Shown here piece by piece: positions 1 through 8,422 of a DNA stretch of 64,000 nt; the first letter of the stretch is position 1, and every line of letters begins with the position of its first letter. Position numbers and translations under genes: made by a program. The notes below the pieces were generated by a model that saw only the letters and a list, made by a program, of their open reading frames with translations, did not search any database and was not told where the DNA came from. The DNA is from Desulfobaculum sp044987625 (GTDB lineage Bacteria; Desulfobacterota; Desulfovibrionia; Desulfovibrionales; Desulfovibrionaceae), in the NCBI RefSeq assembly GCF_044987625.1, contig NZ_JBJDSB010000001.1, forward strand, positions 248,001 through 312,000, given 5' to 3'.

Positions 1-164
1 TTCACACCCTTGAACTTGTTCTGCAGGGAGCCCAGAGCCTTCTGGCCGGGTTCGCAGTTTTTAATGATGTGGGGCATGTTCACCACGGCAACTTTGCCCT
101 GTGCCCACGCGGCGGTGGGGGCAAGCAGCATGACGGCGACAATGGCGAGAAGCATCTTACGCAT
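1..164 (-). CDS. Skp/OmpH-family periplasmic chaperone, N-terminal part (runs off the left edge)
   Basis: The first 54 codons of a gene whose 3' part lies beyond position 1. The start (ATG at 164-162) is preceded by an AAGGAG Shine-Dalgarno at about 172-178. The product begins with a Sec signal peptide (MRKMLLAIVAVMLLAPTAAW, cleavage after AWA-Q), then GKVAVVNMPHIIKNCEPGQKA, which matches the start of mature Skp/OmpH proteins, where the first strand reads 'IAxVDxxxV' before the coiled-coil tentacles. Skp carries unfolded outer-membrane proteins through the periplasm to the BAM complex. It lies directly downstream of bamA on the same strand, the classical bamA-skp order. Family identity is good, but the coiled-coil part is not visible. 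Confidence 0.8.
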   Translation of the reverse strand, partial: MRKMLLAIVAVMLLAPTAAWAQGKVAVVNMPHIIKNCEPGQKALGSLQNKFKGV

Positions 165-208
165 GATTCGACTCCTTTAGGGAGAAAGTTGTTTTCGATT
201 TCACACCG

Positions 209-258
209 AAAAAAGCGCCCCGGGCACGGTGTCACACGACGCCGGGCCTCGGGGCGCG
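209..258 (-). terminator. Terminator-like hairpin between bamA and skp
   Basis: On the minus strand a GC-rich stem (GCGCCCCG...CGGGGCGC, about 215-257) is followed by six T (209-214), the form of an intrinsic terminator. It lies after the bamA stop and before the skp start, so it probably separates or attenuates the two; skp may also have its own promoter between 165 and 208. Confidence 0.7.
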
Positions 259-273
259 GGTTTACCGTTTTGC

Positions 274-2958
274 CTAGAAGAACTGGCCCATGGAGAATTC
301 AAGCTTGCCCTTGCCACCCTGGTCGGGAACATCGTCAAGCGCGTACCCGTATTCAAGGCGCAGAGGACCGAAGGCGGAGTACCAGCGGATGCCGCCACCA
401 ACGCTCTTCTTCCAATCCAGATCCATGGATTCGTCATCATCCCATACGTTACCTGCGTCGAAGAACACAAGGCCCTTAACGCCCAGGTCTTCAAGCAGCG
501 GGAAGATGTATTCCACGTTCACGAAGGCCATCTTGTCGCCGCCGATGCGGTCGCCCGTTTCGGGGTCGATGGGCGAAATGCGGCGGGACTTGTAGCCACG
601 CACGGAGCTGATGCCACCAAGGTAGAAGCGCTCGAAGACCGGAATCTCGTCGCTGCCGTTCTCGAAGGCGTAGCCCATGCGGCCGTGGAAGTGGAACGTG
701 GTGTCCAGCCACAGCGGGATGTACTGGCTATGGTCACCCACCAGTTTCACGAACTCGTCGTCGCCCATGAGCACGCCACCGGCGTATTCCAGAGACAAAC
801 TGGAAATGGAGCCCTTCGACGGGTCAAAGCGCTTGTCGGTGGTCCGGCGCTTGAGGCCGAAGGTCATGGAGCTGAGCCAGTGGTTGCCTTCCACCTCGCG
901 AATCTGCCACGCGGCGTCGTCGTCAACGTCGCTGACATCGTAATTCTCAAGGCGGTAGTTCCAGATGAAGTTGGTGTATTCGCCAAGGGGGTAGCCAAGG
1001 CGGACGCGGCCGCCGAAGGTGTCCCTGTCGTAGTCGTCCCAGTCCACGCGGGTCATGTACAGGTCGCCACCAGCGGACCACGGCCCGTCATTGACGTGCG
1101 GGTTGGTGAAGCTCACCTTAAAGCTGGAGTCCGAGCCGCCAATGGTGCCGGTGAAGCCGGTGTAGTAGCCCTTGCCGAAGAGGTTGCGCTCTTCGATGGA
1201 ACCGGTCAGGAAGCCGCCGTCGGCGCTGGAGTAGCCAACACCTGCGGACAGGCGTCCGGTGTTCTTCTCCTTCACGCGGACCTTGAGGTCCATCTCGCCG
1301 GGGGTGCCTGTGGGCACGGGCTCGATGTCGGCGCTGTCGAAGAAGTCGAGGTAGCCAAGGCGCTGGCCGGAGCGGCGCAGCTTGGAGCCGCTGTACAGGT
1401 CGCCGTCGGAGAGTCGCATCTCGCGGCGGATGACGTTGTCGCGGGTCTTGGAGTTGCCCTCGATGGTGACGTGACGGATGTAAATCTTGTCACGCTTCTT
1501 GAGGTCGAAGGTCACGTCCACGGTGGCGGTATCGCGGTCCGGGGCGAGACGGTAATCGGCCTCGGCGTAGGCGTAGCCGTAGTTGGAGTAATATTCGGTC
1601 AGGCGCTGGGAGTCCTTGTGCAGGACGGCGCGGCTGAAGAATTCATCTTCCTCGGCGAGGTCGTCGATGGCGATGACCTTAGACAGCGTGTCTTCGGTTT
1701 CGAGGATGTCGCCTGTGAAGGCCACGTGGCCCACCTTGTAGCGGGTGCCCTCTTCCACCTTAAAGGTGATGTAGATGCCGTCCTCGCGGTAGTCCACCTC
1801 GGGCTGGCCGACCTTCACGTCAATGAAGCCGTGGTTGCCGTAGTAGGCCTCAATGGCGGCGGTGTCGCGGGTGAGCAGGTCTTCCTTCAGCACGCCGCTG
1901 CCCGTAATCCACGAGAAGATGCCGCGTTCGTCCAGAGCGAGTTCGTCCTTGAGGTCGTCCTCGTCCACCTGCTCCGCACCTTCGATGGCGATGCCCTTGA
2001 TGTAAAGCTTATTGCCTTCGTCGATGGTGATGTTCAGGCGGGCCTGACCGTCGGACTGCTCCAGATTGTAGCTGACCTTGGCGTTGTAGTAGCCTTCCTT
2101 ACGGTACTCTTCCTTAATCTTGCCGAGGTCGTCGGACAGGACCTTGGGGTTCAGGACCGCGCCGGTCTTGGTGGACATGAGCTCCTGCACCTCGTCGGTA
2201 TCCAGCTCCTCGTTGCCGAGAATGCTGACGGCCTGAATGCGGGGGCGCTCCTCCACCACGAAGGTGAGGCGGATGCCATCAGGAAGGTCGTCCATACGGA
2301 CCTGCACGTCGCGGAAGTAGCCGAGGTCGTAGATGCGCTTGACCTCGTCGTTGACGGCTTTGGGGTCGTAAATATCGCCCTTGCGGGTGCGCAGGCGCAT
2401 GAGCACGACGTCCTTTTCAAGGATGCGCGTGCCCTCGACGTTGATGTCGGCGATGCTCTGCTTACGCAGCAGTTCCATCTTTACCTTTTCGGCCAGGTCT
2501 TCAATGGCGGGGACCACATTGATGAGGCCCTCCTTCACCACGAAGAGCGGCTTGGCCTGCTTGAGGCCAAACGCCTCAACCAGCCGAACGTCCAGACTCA
2601 GGGTTTCCCCGACCTGGTTGAAACTGCCGTAAACGGCATAATTCGCGCCGGCAAGCAGCGCGAGGTCCTTGGCGGAGGCGATATCGAGGTAATCGATGTC
2701 GTTTTCCTCCAGCAGGGAGTACATATCATCATGCCCGACCACTTCGAAGCCGAACGCTTTCAGCTTGTCATTGAGCAGTTCGGGCAGACTGTCCTTGAGG
2801 TAATCAAGTTCCTGATCGGCGCGCACCTCAAAGGGCAGCACGATCACCTTGACCTTGGACGCATCGGCGGCTTTTGCAGCCGGGCAGATGCCAACGATGG
2901 TTGCGCAGGCCACAAGGCACGCGCAGATGAGCCGCATCCGCTCAATCAGCTTGTTCAT
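274..2958 (-). CDS. bamA: Outer-membrane protein assembly factor BamA with an extra N-terminal domain
   Basis: Central subunit of the BAM complex, which folds beta-barrel proteins into the outer membrane. The 894-aa product has a Sec signal peptide (residues 1-30, cleavage near AKA-A), an extra domain (about 34-165) beginning VKVIVLPFEV, five POTRA repeats (about 168-560; each with a GN/GD strand and a YY.xxGY/F helix), and a C-terminal beta-barrel with the conserved VRGY motif (FYLGGISSVRGY) and terminal Phe (MGQFF). Most BamA proteins are about 800 aa and start directly with POTRA1. The extra domain resembles the alpha/beta fold of TolB N-terminal or FlgO-type domains (inference from pattern). 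The 5' end overlaps lolD by 17 bp, so bamA is translated from the lol-lysS operon. Confidence 0.95.
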   Translation of the reverse strand: MNKLIERMRLICACLVACATIVGICPAAKAADASKVKVIVLPFEVRADQELDYLKDSLPELLNDKLKAFGFEVVGHDDMYSLLEENDIDYLDIASAKDLALLAGANYAVYGSFNQVGETLSLDVRLVEAFGLKQAKPLFVVKEGLINVVPAIEDLAEKVKMELLRKQSIADINVEGTRILEKDVVLMRLRTRKGDIYDPKAVNDEVKRIYDLGYFRDVQVRMDDLPDGIRLTFVVEERPRIQAVSILGNEELDTDEVQELMSTKTGAVLNPKVLSDDLGKIKEEYRKEGYYNAKVSYNLEQSDGQARLNITIDEGNKLYIKGIAIEGAEQVDEDDLKDELALDERGIFSWITGSGVLKEDLLTRDTAAIEAYYGNHGFIDVKVGQPEVDYREDGIYITFKVEEGTRYKVGHVAFTGDILETEDTLSKVIAIDDLAEEDEFFSRAVLHKDSQRLTEYYSNYGYAYAEADYRLAPDRDTATVDVTFDLKKRDKIYIRHVTIEGNSKTRDNVIRREMRLSDGDLYSGSKLRRSGQRLGYLDFFDSADIEPVPTGTPGEMDLKVRVKEKNTGRLSAGVGYSSADGGFLTGSIEERNLFGKGYYTGFTGTIGGSDSSFKVSFTNPHVNDGPWSAGGDLYMTRVDWDDYDRDTFGGRVRLGYPLGEYTNFIWNYRLENYDVSDVDDDAAWQIREVEGNHWLSSMTFGLKRRTTDKRFDPSKGSISSLSLEYAGGVLMGDDEFVKLVGDHSQYIPLWLDTTFHFHGRMGYAFENGSDEIPVFERFYLGGISSVRGYKSRRISPIDPETGDRIGGDKMAFVNVEYIFPLLEDLGVKGLVFFDAGNVWDDDESMDLDWKKSVGGGIRWYSAFGPLRLEYGYALDDVPDQGGKGKLEFSMGQFF

Positions 2959-3631
2959 ACAATTCTCCGGAGCGCAGTTCCAACCGTCTTTCCATTTTTC
3001 CAGCCAGGTCGTGATTATGCGTCACCACAACCAGCGTCATTCCCAATTCAACATTCAGGTCGAGAAGCAGAGAGCCGACGTTTTCACCATTGGTCTCGTC
3101 CAGACTGCCCGTGGGCTCGTCGGCAAGGAGCACTTTGGGCCGGAGCAGAATGGCCCGCGCAATGGCCGCCCGCTGGCGTTCGCCGCCAGAGAGGGTGGTC
3201 ACGCGGTGGCTTTCGCGCCCCGTCAGTCCGGAGAGGGCAAGGGCCTGCCGTGCGCTTTCCAGCGCCTCCGCACGCGCCATACCGGAAATAATGCCCGGCA
3301 TAGCTACGTTTTCCAGAGTGGTGAACTCCGGCAGCAGGTGGTGGAACTGAAAAACAAATCCCACCTCACGGTTGCGCAGTGCGGCGCGGTCGCGTCCGCC
3401 AAGGCGCTTTAAGTCCTTGCCAAGAAAAAAAATCTCGCCAGCCGAAGGCGTGTCGAGCGTACCAAGAAGTTGCAGCAGCGTGGACTTGCCAGAGCCGGAA
3501 GCCCCCACAATGGCAAGGCTCTCGCCGGACTGGATGGACAAGTCCACCCCGCGAAGCACGCTGACGCGTTCGCCAGGTCCGGAGAACTCCTTACCAACAC
3601 CCCGCAATTCATACAACGGGAAATTATTCAT
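2942..3631 (-). CDS. lolD: Lipoprotein-releasing ABC transporter, ATPase subunit LolD
   Basis: ATPase of the LolCDE-type machine that extracts outer-membrane lipoproteins from the inner membrane and passes them to LolA. The 229-aa product has Walker A GASGSGKST (about 43-51), Q-loop FQFHHLLPEFT, signature LSGGERQR, Walker B VLLADEPTGSLD and the H-loop THNHDL. The LLPEFT(T/A)xEN segment after the Q-loop is typical of the LolD/MacB subfamily. It overlaps lolC by 8 bp upstream and bamA by 17 bp downstream, indicating translational coupling. Confidence 0.95.
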   Translation of the reverse strand: MNNFPLYELRGVGKEFSGPGERVSVLRGVDLSIQSGESLAIVGASGSGKSTLLQLLGTLDTPSAGEIFFLGKDLKRLGGRDRAALRNREVGFVFQFHHLLPEFTTLENVAMPGIISGMARAEALESARQALALSGLTGRESHRVTTLSGGERQRAAIARAILLRPKVLLADEPTGSLDETNGENVGSLLLDLNVELGMTLVVVTHNHDLAGKMERRLELRSGELYEQAD

Positions 3632-4859
3632 AGCGCAACGCCTCTGCGGGAACCAAACGCGCGGCCTGCCGCGCCGGGTAGATCGTTGCGAGGAAACACA
3701 GCGTCAGCGCGCTCACCCCAATGAGGGTCATATCCAGCCAATCAAGCAGCACGGGCAGGTGGTCCATGGAGTAAATGCCCTTGGGCAACTCAATGAACTG
3801 GTACTTTTGCAAAAGCCAGCACAGGGTCAGCCCCAGCGCGTAGCCGAGCACCGTCCCCGCCACGCCGATAATCATCCCCTGCATGGTAAATATGCGGCGG
3901 ATGCTCTCACGCGTGGCGCCCATGGACATCAAGATGGCAATATCGCGGGTCTTTTCCATCACCAGCATCACCAGCGTGGTGACAATGGAGAACGAACCGA
4001 CCAGCACAATCATTACCAAAATGACGAACATGCCCACCTTCTCCAGCTTGAGCGCGGCGAAAAGGTTGGCGTTCATTTCCTGCCAGGAGCGGACATAGAA
4101 CGGATAGCCGCCCACAACCTCTCGCACGCCCTTGCCGATTTCCGTGGCGCGGTCCACATCGCTGACGCGAAGCTCCAGCCCGCTGACCACATCGTCCTTC
4201 AGGCCCAGCAGGTCCTGCGCGGCCGGAATGGCCACGTACGCCAGCGAGGAGTCGTACTCGTACATGCCGGTCTTGAACACGCCCGCCACGCGGAACACCT
4301 TCACCGTGGGGGTAAAACCCGCCGCAGTGCGCTTGCCCGCCGGGGAGAGCAAATTCACAAGGCTGCCCTTGCGCACGCTCAGGCGCGCGGCAAGCTCGGA
4401 GCCGATAATAATGCCGGGGGGACCGGGACGCGCGCCAATGCGCAGGTCCTCAAGGGAGCCTTGGTTCAGGTCGCGGGAGAGGGTCAGCACGTCGCGCGCG
4501 CTGTCCGGGTCGATGCCACGGAGCACCGCGCCCTTCACGCCCTGCCGGGTACTGAGCATAACCTCATAGTACACAAAGGGCGTCACACCAGTGACGCCCT
4601 CCACCTCGGCAACCTTAGCGCCAAGTGTTTGGTAGTCCGGGATTTTTGCTTCAGCGCTGGCAACCACAAGGTGGGCGTTCACGCCGAGGATTTTATCCCG
4701 CATATCGGTGCTCATCCCGTTCATCACCCCAAGGACCACAATCAAGGCGGCCACACCAAGGGCCACACCAAGAATGGAAATGACCGAGATGACCGAGATG
4801 AATGCCTGCCCGCGACGGGCAAGCAGGTACCTCAGGGCAACGAAGGATTCAAAACTCAT
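3624..4859 (-). CDS. lolC: Lipoprotein-releasing ABC transporter, permease subunit LolC/LolE type
   Basis: Inner-membrane permease of the lipoprotein release system. The 411-aa product has the MacB/FtsX arrangement: a short cytoplasmic start (FESFVALRYLLARRGQAFIS), TM1 with GVALGVAALIVVLGVMNGM, a large periplasmic domain (about 50-265), then three TMs, the last group ending TIYPARQAARLVPAEALRYE, the typical LolC/E C-terminus. Only one permease gene is present, so the complex may be a homodimer (LolF-like) rather than a LolC/LolE heterodimer; this is inference, because a second gene could lie elsewhere. Its ATG overlaps the lysS stop (ATGA, 4856-4859). Confidence 0.93.
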   Translation of the reverse strand: MSFESFVALRYLLARRGQAFISVISVISILGVALGVAALIVVLGVMNGMSTDMRDKILGVNAHLVVASAEAKIPDYQTLGAKVAEVEGVTGVTPFVYYEVMLSTRQGVKGAVLRGIDPDSARDVLTLSRDLNQGSLEDLRIGARPGPPGIIIGSELAARLSVRKGSLVNLLSPAGKRTAAGFTPTVKVFRVAGVFKTGMYEYDSSLAYVAIPAAQDLLGLKDDVVSGLELRVSDVDRATEIGKGVREVVGGYPFYVRSWQEMNANLFAALKLEKVGMFVILVMIVLVGSFSIVTTLVMLVMEKTRDIAILMSMGATRESIRRIFTMQGMIIGVAGTVLGYALGLTLCWLLQKYQFIELPKGIYSMDHLPVLLDWLDMTLIGVSALTLCFLATIYPARQAARLVPAEALRYE

Positions 4860-6454
4860 GATCCGGAACCGACCTCCGGACGCAGGAGCGGGAAGAGGAT
4901 AACCTCGCGGATGCTGGGAGAATCAGTCAGCAGCATGACCAAGCGGTCAATGCCAACACCCTGACCAGCCGCCGGGGGCATGCCGTACTCCAGAGCGCGG
5001 ACGTAGTCCGTATCCATGAAGTGGGCTTCCTCGTCGCCAGCTTCCTTCTCCGCCACCTGATCCTCAAAGCGCATGCGCTGGTCCACGGGGTCGTTCAGCT
5101 CGGAGAAGGCGTTGCCCATCTCGCGGCCCGTGATGAACAGCTCAAAGCGGTCGGTGATGGTGGGGTCATCATCATTACGGCGGGACAGCGGAGAAATCTC
5201 CGTGGGGTAGCCGTAGATGAAGTGGGGCTGGATGAGCTTTGGTTCAACGAAGATGTCAAACAGCTTCGCCTGCACCTTGCCCAGCTTTTCCCCTTCGACA
5301 ACCTTTTCGCCTTCCTTTTTCACAAGGGCGACGGCGGCGTCGTAGTCGTTGTAGATTTCAGGGCCAACACCGCCCACCTTCTCAATGGACTCATGGAAGC
5401 TCAGGCGCGTCCATGCTCCACGGGACAGGTCGATGATATCACCCTGATACGGAACCTTGGTGGTACCGCAGGCTTCTTCGGCCACGTAGGAGAACAGCTC
5501 TTCCGTCAGGTCCATGAGGTCATGAAAATTGGCAAACGCCCAGTAGAACTCACACATGGTGAACTCGGGGTTGTGACGGGTGGAGATGCCCTCGTTACGG
5601 AAGTTTCGGTTGATCTCGTAGACCTTTTCGAAACCGCCGACGAGCAAGCGCTTAAGGTACAGCTCCGGCGCGATGCGCATGTAGAGCTTCATATCCAGCG
5701 CATTGTGGTGCGTCTCGAAGGGTTTGGCCGTTGCGCCGCCGGGAATGGGCTGCAGCATGGGCGTTTCCACTTCGAGGAAGCCTTTGGAATCCATGAAGTT
5801 ACGGAACGCACGCACGACTTTGGAGCGCGTCTCGAAAATCTTTTTGGTCTTTTCGGTAACGATGAGGTCCACGTACCGCTGGCGGTAGCGGGTCTCCACA
5901 TCTTTGAGACCATGGTATTTTTCCGGAAGCGGACGCATGGACTTGGTGACCAGTTCCACGGATGTCGCAAGGATGGTCAGCTCGCCGGTTTTGGTGCGGA
6001 ACAGGCCGCCACGCACACCGACAATGTCGCCAAGGTCGTATTTTTTAAAGACCTTGTAGTCGTCCGCGCCCAGTTCGTCGCGGGCAACGTAGACCTGCAT
6101 GCGGTCGGTGCCGTCCTGCAGGTGGAAGAAGGTCACTTTGCCGAAGGAGCGGTGCGCGACGATGCGGCCGGCTATGGCAAACTCGTCTTCCATCGCCTCC
6201 AAGGCTTCGCCGTCGTAGGCATCATAATTCTTTTTGATGTATGCGACGTCGGTGTCCTTACGAAATGTATTCGGGAACAGGCTAAGACCCTCATCAAGGA
6301 GGGTACAGGCCTTGCCGACGCGGTTCTTGAGCACTTCGTTCAGTTCTTCGGACTCCTGCATAGCGCGGAGCATGGGCTGAAACTGCTCAACGAACGGGGA
6401 CTTAACGGGAAGCTTTATCTGCTTTTGCTGAGGCTGGTTGCCTTTCTTACTCAA
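4856..6454 (-). CDS. lysS: Lysyl-tRNA synthetase, class II
   Basis: Charges tRNA-Lys with lysine. The 532-aa product has a basic N-terminal tail (MSKKGNQPQQKQIKLPVKSP), an OB-fold anticodon-binding domain (about 88-205; VAGRIVAHRSFGKVTFFHLQD-like pattern) and a class II catalytic core with motif 1 (FMDSKGFLEVETPMLQPIPG), motif 2 (FRNEGISTRHNPEFTMCEFY) and motif 3 (GMPPAAGQGVGIDRLVML). It is somewhat longer than the usual 490-505 aa, through a ~60-residue N-terminal extension. First gene of the run lysS-lolC-lolD-bamA, coupled to lolC by an ATGA overlap. Confidence 0.96.
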   Translation of the reverse strand: MSKKGNQPQQKQIKLPVKSPFVEQFQPMLRAMQESEELNEVLKNRVGKACTLLDEGLSLFPNTFRKDTDVAYIKKNYDAYDGEALEAMEDEFAIAGRIVAHRSFGKVTFFHLQDGTDRMQVYVARDELGADDYKVFKKYDLGDIVGVRGGLFRTKTGELTILATSVELVTKSMRPLPEKYHGLKDVETRYRQRYVDLIVTEKTKKIFETRSKVVRAFRNFMDSKGFLEVETPMLQPIPGGATAKPFETHHNALDMKLYMRIAPELYLKRLLVGGFEKVYEINRNFRNEGISTRHNPEFTMCEFYWAFANFHDLMDLTEELFSYVAEEACGTTKVPYQGDIIDLSRGAWTRLSFHESIEKVGGVGPEIYNDYDAAVALVKKEGEKVVEGEKLGKVQAKLFDIFVEPKLIQPHFIYGYPTEISPLSRRNDDDPTITDRFELFITGREMGNAFSELNDPVDQRMRFEDQVAEKEAGDEEAHFMDTDYVRALEYGMPPAAGQGVGIDRLVMLLTDSPSIREVILFPLLRPEVGSGS

Positions 6455-6597
6455 GGTAATCTCTCCAAACCGTGACGTTCATCGTGAAAGAACCCGTGAG
6501 GTGTATTCGCATTGGGGCGCGGCGTCAAGAACAGGCCCACCAGCGCCGCCTTCCAGCACCCACATAAACTTTTTTGCCAGCAATTGGAAATTTCTTC

Positions 6598-6626
6598 TTG
6601 ACGGGCATTTGCGAAATCCCTATTAA
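6598..6626 (+). promoter_or_regulatory. Promoter of tRNA-Asn copy 1
   Basis: A -35 box TTGACG (6598-6603) and a -10 box TATTAA (6621-6626) separated by exactly 17 bp, about 37 bp before the mature tRNA 5' end. The second tRNA copy has an equivalent pair in the same relative place. Confidence 0.7.
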
Positions 6627-6662
6627 CCCAATCCGCGGACGGCAAAACCGTTCACGCAAGAT

Positions 6663-6738
6663 TCCCCGGTGGCTCAATCGGCAGAGCGGGTGACTGTTAA
6701 TCACTAGGTTGGCGGTTCAAGTCCGTCCCGGGGAGCCA
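6663..6738 (+). tRNA. tRNA-Asn (anticodon GTT), copy 1
   Basis: A 76-nt cloverleaf with encoded CCA: acceptor arms TCCCCGG (6663-6669) and CCGGGGA (6728-6734), discriminator G6735, CCA 6736-6738. The anticodon loop CTGTTAA has GTT at 6696-6698, and the T-loop TTCAAGT is present. The sequence is identical to the second copy. Confidence 0.95.
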
Positions 6739-6746
6739 GAGAGTAC

Positions 6747-6777
6747 AGCCCTCACCATCATGGTGGGGGCTTTTTTT
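6747..6777 (+). terminator. Intrinsic terminator of tRNA-Asn copy 1
   Basis: Stem GCCCTCACC (6748-6756) / GGTGGGGGC (6762-6770) with a short ATCAT loop and a run of seven T, immediately after the tRNA. Confidence 0.85.
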
Positions 6778-6868
6778 ATGTGACTGGCGTGCAATGCGAT
6801 CCCGCGCGCCCCAGACCAAAACGCCCAGCCCCCCTCTTCCACCTTGCACACCATGAGAAGGACTGCCC

Positions 6869-7216
6869 ATGCGAATTATGCCCATCGGCCTGCTCATCCT
6901 CTCCAATATATTCATGACCTACGCGTGGTATGGCCACCTCAAAGACATGCGAGCCAAACCTCTCTTCATCGTCATCGCTCTGAGCTGGGGCATCGCGTTT
7001 TTTGAATACTGTCTGCAGGTACCGGCCAACCGCCTCGGCAGCGGCATGTTCACCCTGCCCCAACTTAAGGTATTGCAAGAAATCATCTCGATGGCCGTTT
7101 TCGCAGGATTCTGCACCTTCTATATGAAGCAGCGGTTGGACTGGGACTACCTGTGGGCTTGCCTGTGTCTGGTTGGGGCCGCGTACTTTATGTTCCGCAA
7201 CCTGCCCTCAGCCTAG
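6869..7216 (+). CDS. DUF486-family small membrane protein
   Basis: A 115-aa hydrophobic protein with four predicted TM helices (about 5-20, 29-47, 68-86, 93-110). It matches the DUF486 family, whose hallmarks are visible: the TFMTYAWYGHLK-like N-terminus (here FMTYAWYGHLKDM), the SWGIAFFEYCLQVPANRLG segment and LQEIISMAVFAGFC. The family is distantly related to drug/metabolite transporters; no substrate is known. The start has an AGAAGG Shine-Dalgarno. It sits between the two tRNA-Asn copies as a single transcription unit. Confidence 0.85.
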   Translation: MRIMPIGLLILSNIFMTYAWYGHLKDMRAKPLFIVIALSWGIAFFEYCLQVPANRLGSGMFTLPQLKVLQEIISMAVFAGFCTFYMKQRLDWDYLWACLCLVGAAYFMFRNLPSA

Positions 7217-7357
7217 GAGCGCCGCCCTGCGCCTTTGCCCCCCCTCTGACTCCCCGCAGCGATGTATGCCAGTTGTTTTAACGCCTTGGCACCTGGCCCC
7301 ATCACTCGCCGCCCGCTCAAAAATCCGGGGGGAAAACAAAAAAAGTGCTTTTTCCGC

Positions 7358-7386
7358 TTGACGGGCGGAGCAAATCTCCTTAAATC
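7358..7386 (+). promoter_or_regulatory. Promoter of tRNA-Asn copy 2
   Basis: TTGACG (7358-7363), 17-bp spacer, TAAATC (7381-7386), about 33 bp before the tRNA. The -35 box is the same as in copy 1 and the -10 is weaker. Sequence between promoter and tRNA differs from copy 1, so the duplicated block does not include the promoter. Confidence 0.6.
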
Positions 7387-7419
7387 CCTTTCTCGACGGC
7401 GGGCAACGCCGTCCAGCAT

Positions 7420-7495
7420 TCCCCGGTGGCTCAATCGGCAGAGCGGGTGACTGTTAATCACTAGGTTGGCGGTTCAAGTCCGTCCCGGGGAGCCA
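7420..7495 (+). tRNA. tRNA-Asn (anticodon GTT), copy 2
   Basis: 76 nt, base-for-base identical to the tRNA at 6663-6738, with anticodon GTT at 7453-7455 and encoded CCA at 7493-7495. Confidence 0.95.
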
Positions 7496-7503
7496 GAGAA
7501 TTC

Positions 7504-7533
7504 AGCCCTCACCATCATGGTGAGGGCTTTTTT
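7504..7533 (+). terminator. Intrinsic terminator of tRNA-Asn copy 2
   Basis: Perfect stem GCCCTCACC (7505-7513) / GGTGAGGGC (7519-7527) followed by six T. Confidence 0.87.
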
Positions 7534-7627
7534 CATGCCCTGAGCCGCTTTCGCCCCGCCGCCTCGCCATCACCGCGCCATCCGTGGTACACTGGTCCTT
7601 CACTGGAACCTGCGGAGGTACCGCGCA

Positions 7628-8353
7628 ATGTATCCACGAACCCTCGGCGTCTACTCCAAGGCCGCCGCCGGGAAAACCGGCGTCGGCACGACCCTGTCCG
7701 ACAAAGCATCCAGCACCTACTGGTACGCCCGTCGCCTCAGCGACGAGACCTACGAAGTGCAGCCCCTCAATGAAAACAACGTCCCCTCCGGCATGCGGCA
7801 TGAAGTCTCCAAAGGCGACTTTATGCGCGACTTCACCCCGGAGCCGGGCTTCTATGAGCAGCGCACCCTGCCCCAGATGAAATCGCTGCAAAAAAAGCTG
7901 GAACTTGGCGCGCAGTATCTGGACCAGCGCCTCTTTGGCCCAGCCGAACGCGAATTCCTCAAGGCCACGATGATTGATGAGGAAAACGTGGAGGCCAACC
8001 TCGGCCTTGGCACCGTGTACAGCGAAAGCGGCGAAGCCCAAAAGCTCAAGCAGGTGCTGGACATCCTGCTCAGCAAGGACGAGACCTTCAACGAAGAACA
8101 GCGCCACATGTTCAACACCTTTGGCATCAGCCTGCGCAAGCAGGGCTTGCACGAAGAAGCCATTGCCTACTACGCCAAGGCGCTGGACTATAACGACGGC
8201 GACGAGAACCTGCACTTTAACATCGCCCGCGCCTACTACGCCCGCGGCGAGCCAGAGGACGCCGAACTCACCGAAAAGCACCTGCGCCGCGCCCTCAGCC
8301 TGCGGCCAGGCTTTGCCGAAGCCCAAAAGTTCCTCAAGCTCTTCAAAAACTAG
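7628..8353 (+). CDS. TPR-repeat protein of unknown function
   Basis: A 241-aa soluble protein without signal peptide. Residues 1-75 form an unassigned N-terminal region (starts MYPRTLGVYSKAAAGKTG); residues ~90-241 contain tetratricopeptide repeats (LGAQYLDQRLFGPAEREFLKA; FGISLRKQGLHEEAIAYYAKAL; HFNIARAYYARGEPEDAELTEKHLRRAL), so a protein-interaction role is likely. GGAGG at 7614-7618 supports the ATG. Monocistronic: preceded by the tRNA terminator and followed by a bidirectional terminator. Confidence 0.85.
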   Translation: MYPRTLGVYSKAAAGKTGVGTTLSDKASSTYWYARRLSDETYEVQPLNENNVPSGMRHEVSKGDFMRDFTPEPGFYEQRTLPQMKSLQKKLELGAQYLDQRLFGPAEREFLKATMIDEENVEANLGLGTVYSESGEAQKLKQVLDILLSKDETFNEEQRHMFNTFGISLRKQGLHEEAIAYYAKALDYNDGDENLHFNIARAYYARGEPEDAELTEKHLRRALSLRPGFAEAQKFLKLFKN

Positions 8354-8360
8354 CCCCACA

Positions 8361-8398
8361 AAAATGCGGGCCTTCTCCTGCCGGAGAAGGCCCGCTTT
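8361..8398. terminator. Bidirectional terminator between the TPR gene and the chemoreceptor gene
   Basis: A 13-bp perfect stem (GCGGGCCTTCTCC / GGAGAAGGCCCGC, 8366-8395) with a TGCC loop. T tail on the plus side and an A run (8360-8364) that gives a T tail on the minus side. It serves two convergent genes. Confidence 0.88.
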
Positions 8399-8422
8399 CG
8401 TCTACCGCTTCAAGGGGAACGG

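Larger units (their letters stand above)
6661..6777 (+). repeat. Direct repeat, copy 1: tRNA-Asn plus terminator
   Basis: About 117 bp nearly identical to 7418-7534 (offset 757). The identity covers the whole tRNA and runs through the following terminator, with only a few mismatches in the short spacer (GTAC versus ATTC) and one in the hairpin arm. It suggests a duplication of the tRNA unit. Confidence 0.85.
7418..7534 (+). repeat. Direct repeat, copy 2: tRNA-Asn plus terminator
   Basis: Second copy of the ~117-bp block described at 6661-6777. Outside the block the flanks are unrelated. Confidence 0.85.

Noticed and set aside
229..3291. A 1020-codon open frame on the plus strand opposite bamA
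   Set aside because: It is the antisense of bamA and lolD, produced by high G+C third positions. The protein is Val/His/Ala-rich with no family pattern, and bamA has unambiguous domains. Similar long antisense frames opposite lolC, lysS, the methyltransferase and other genes were rejected for the same reason.
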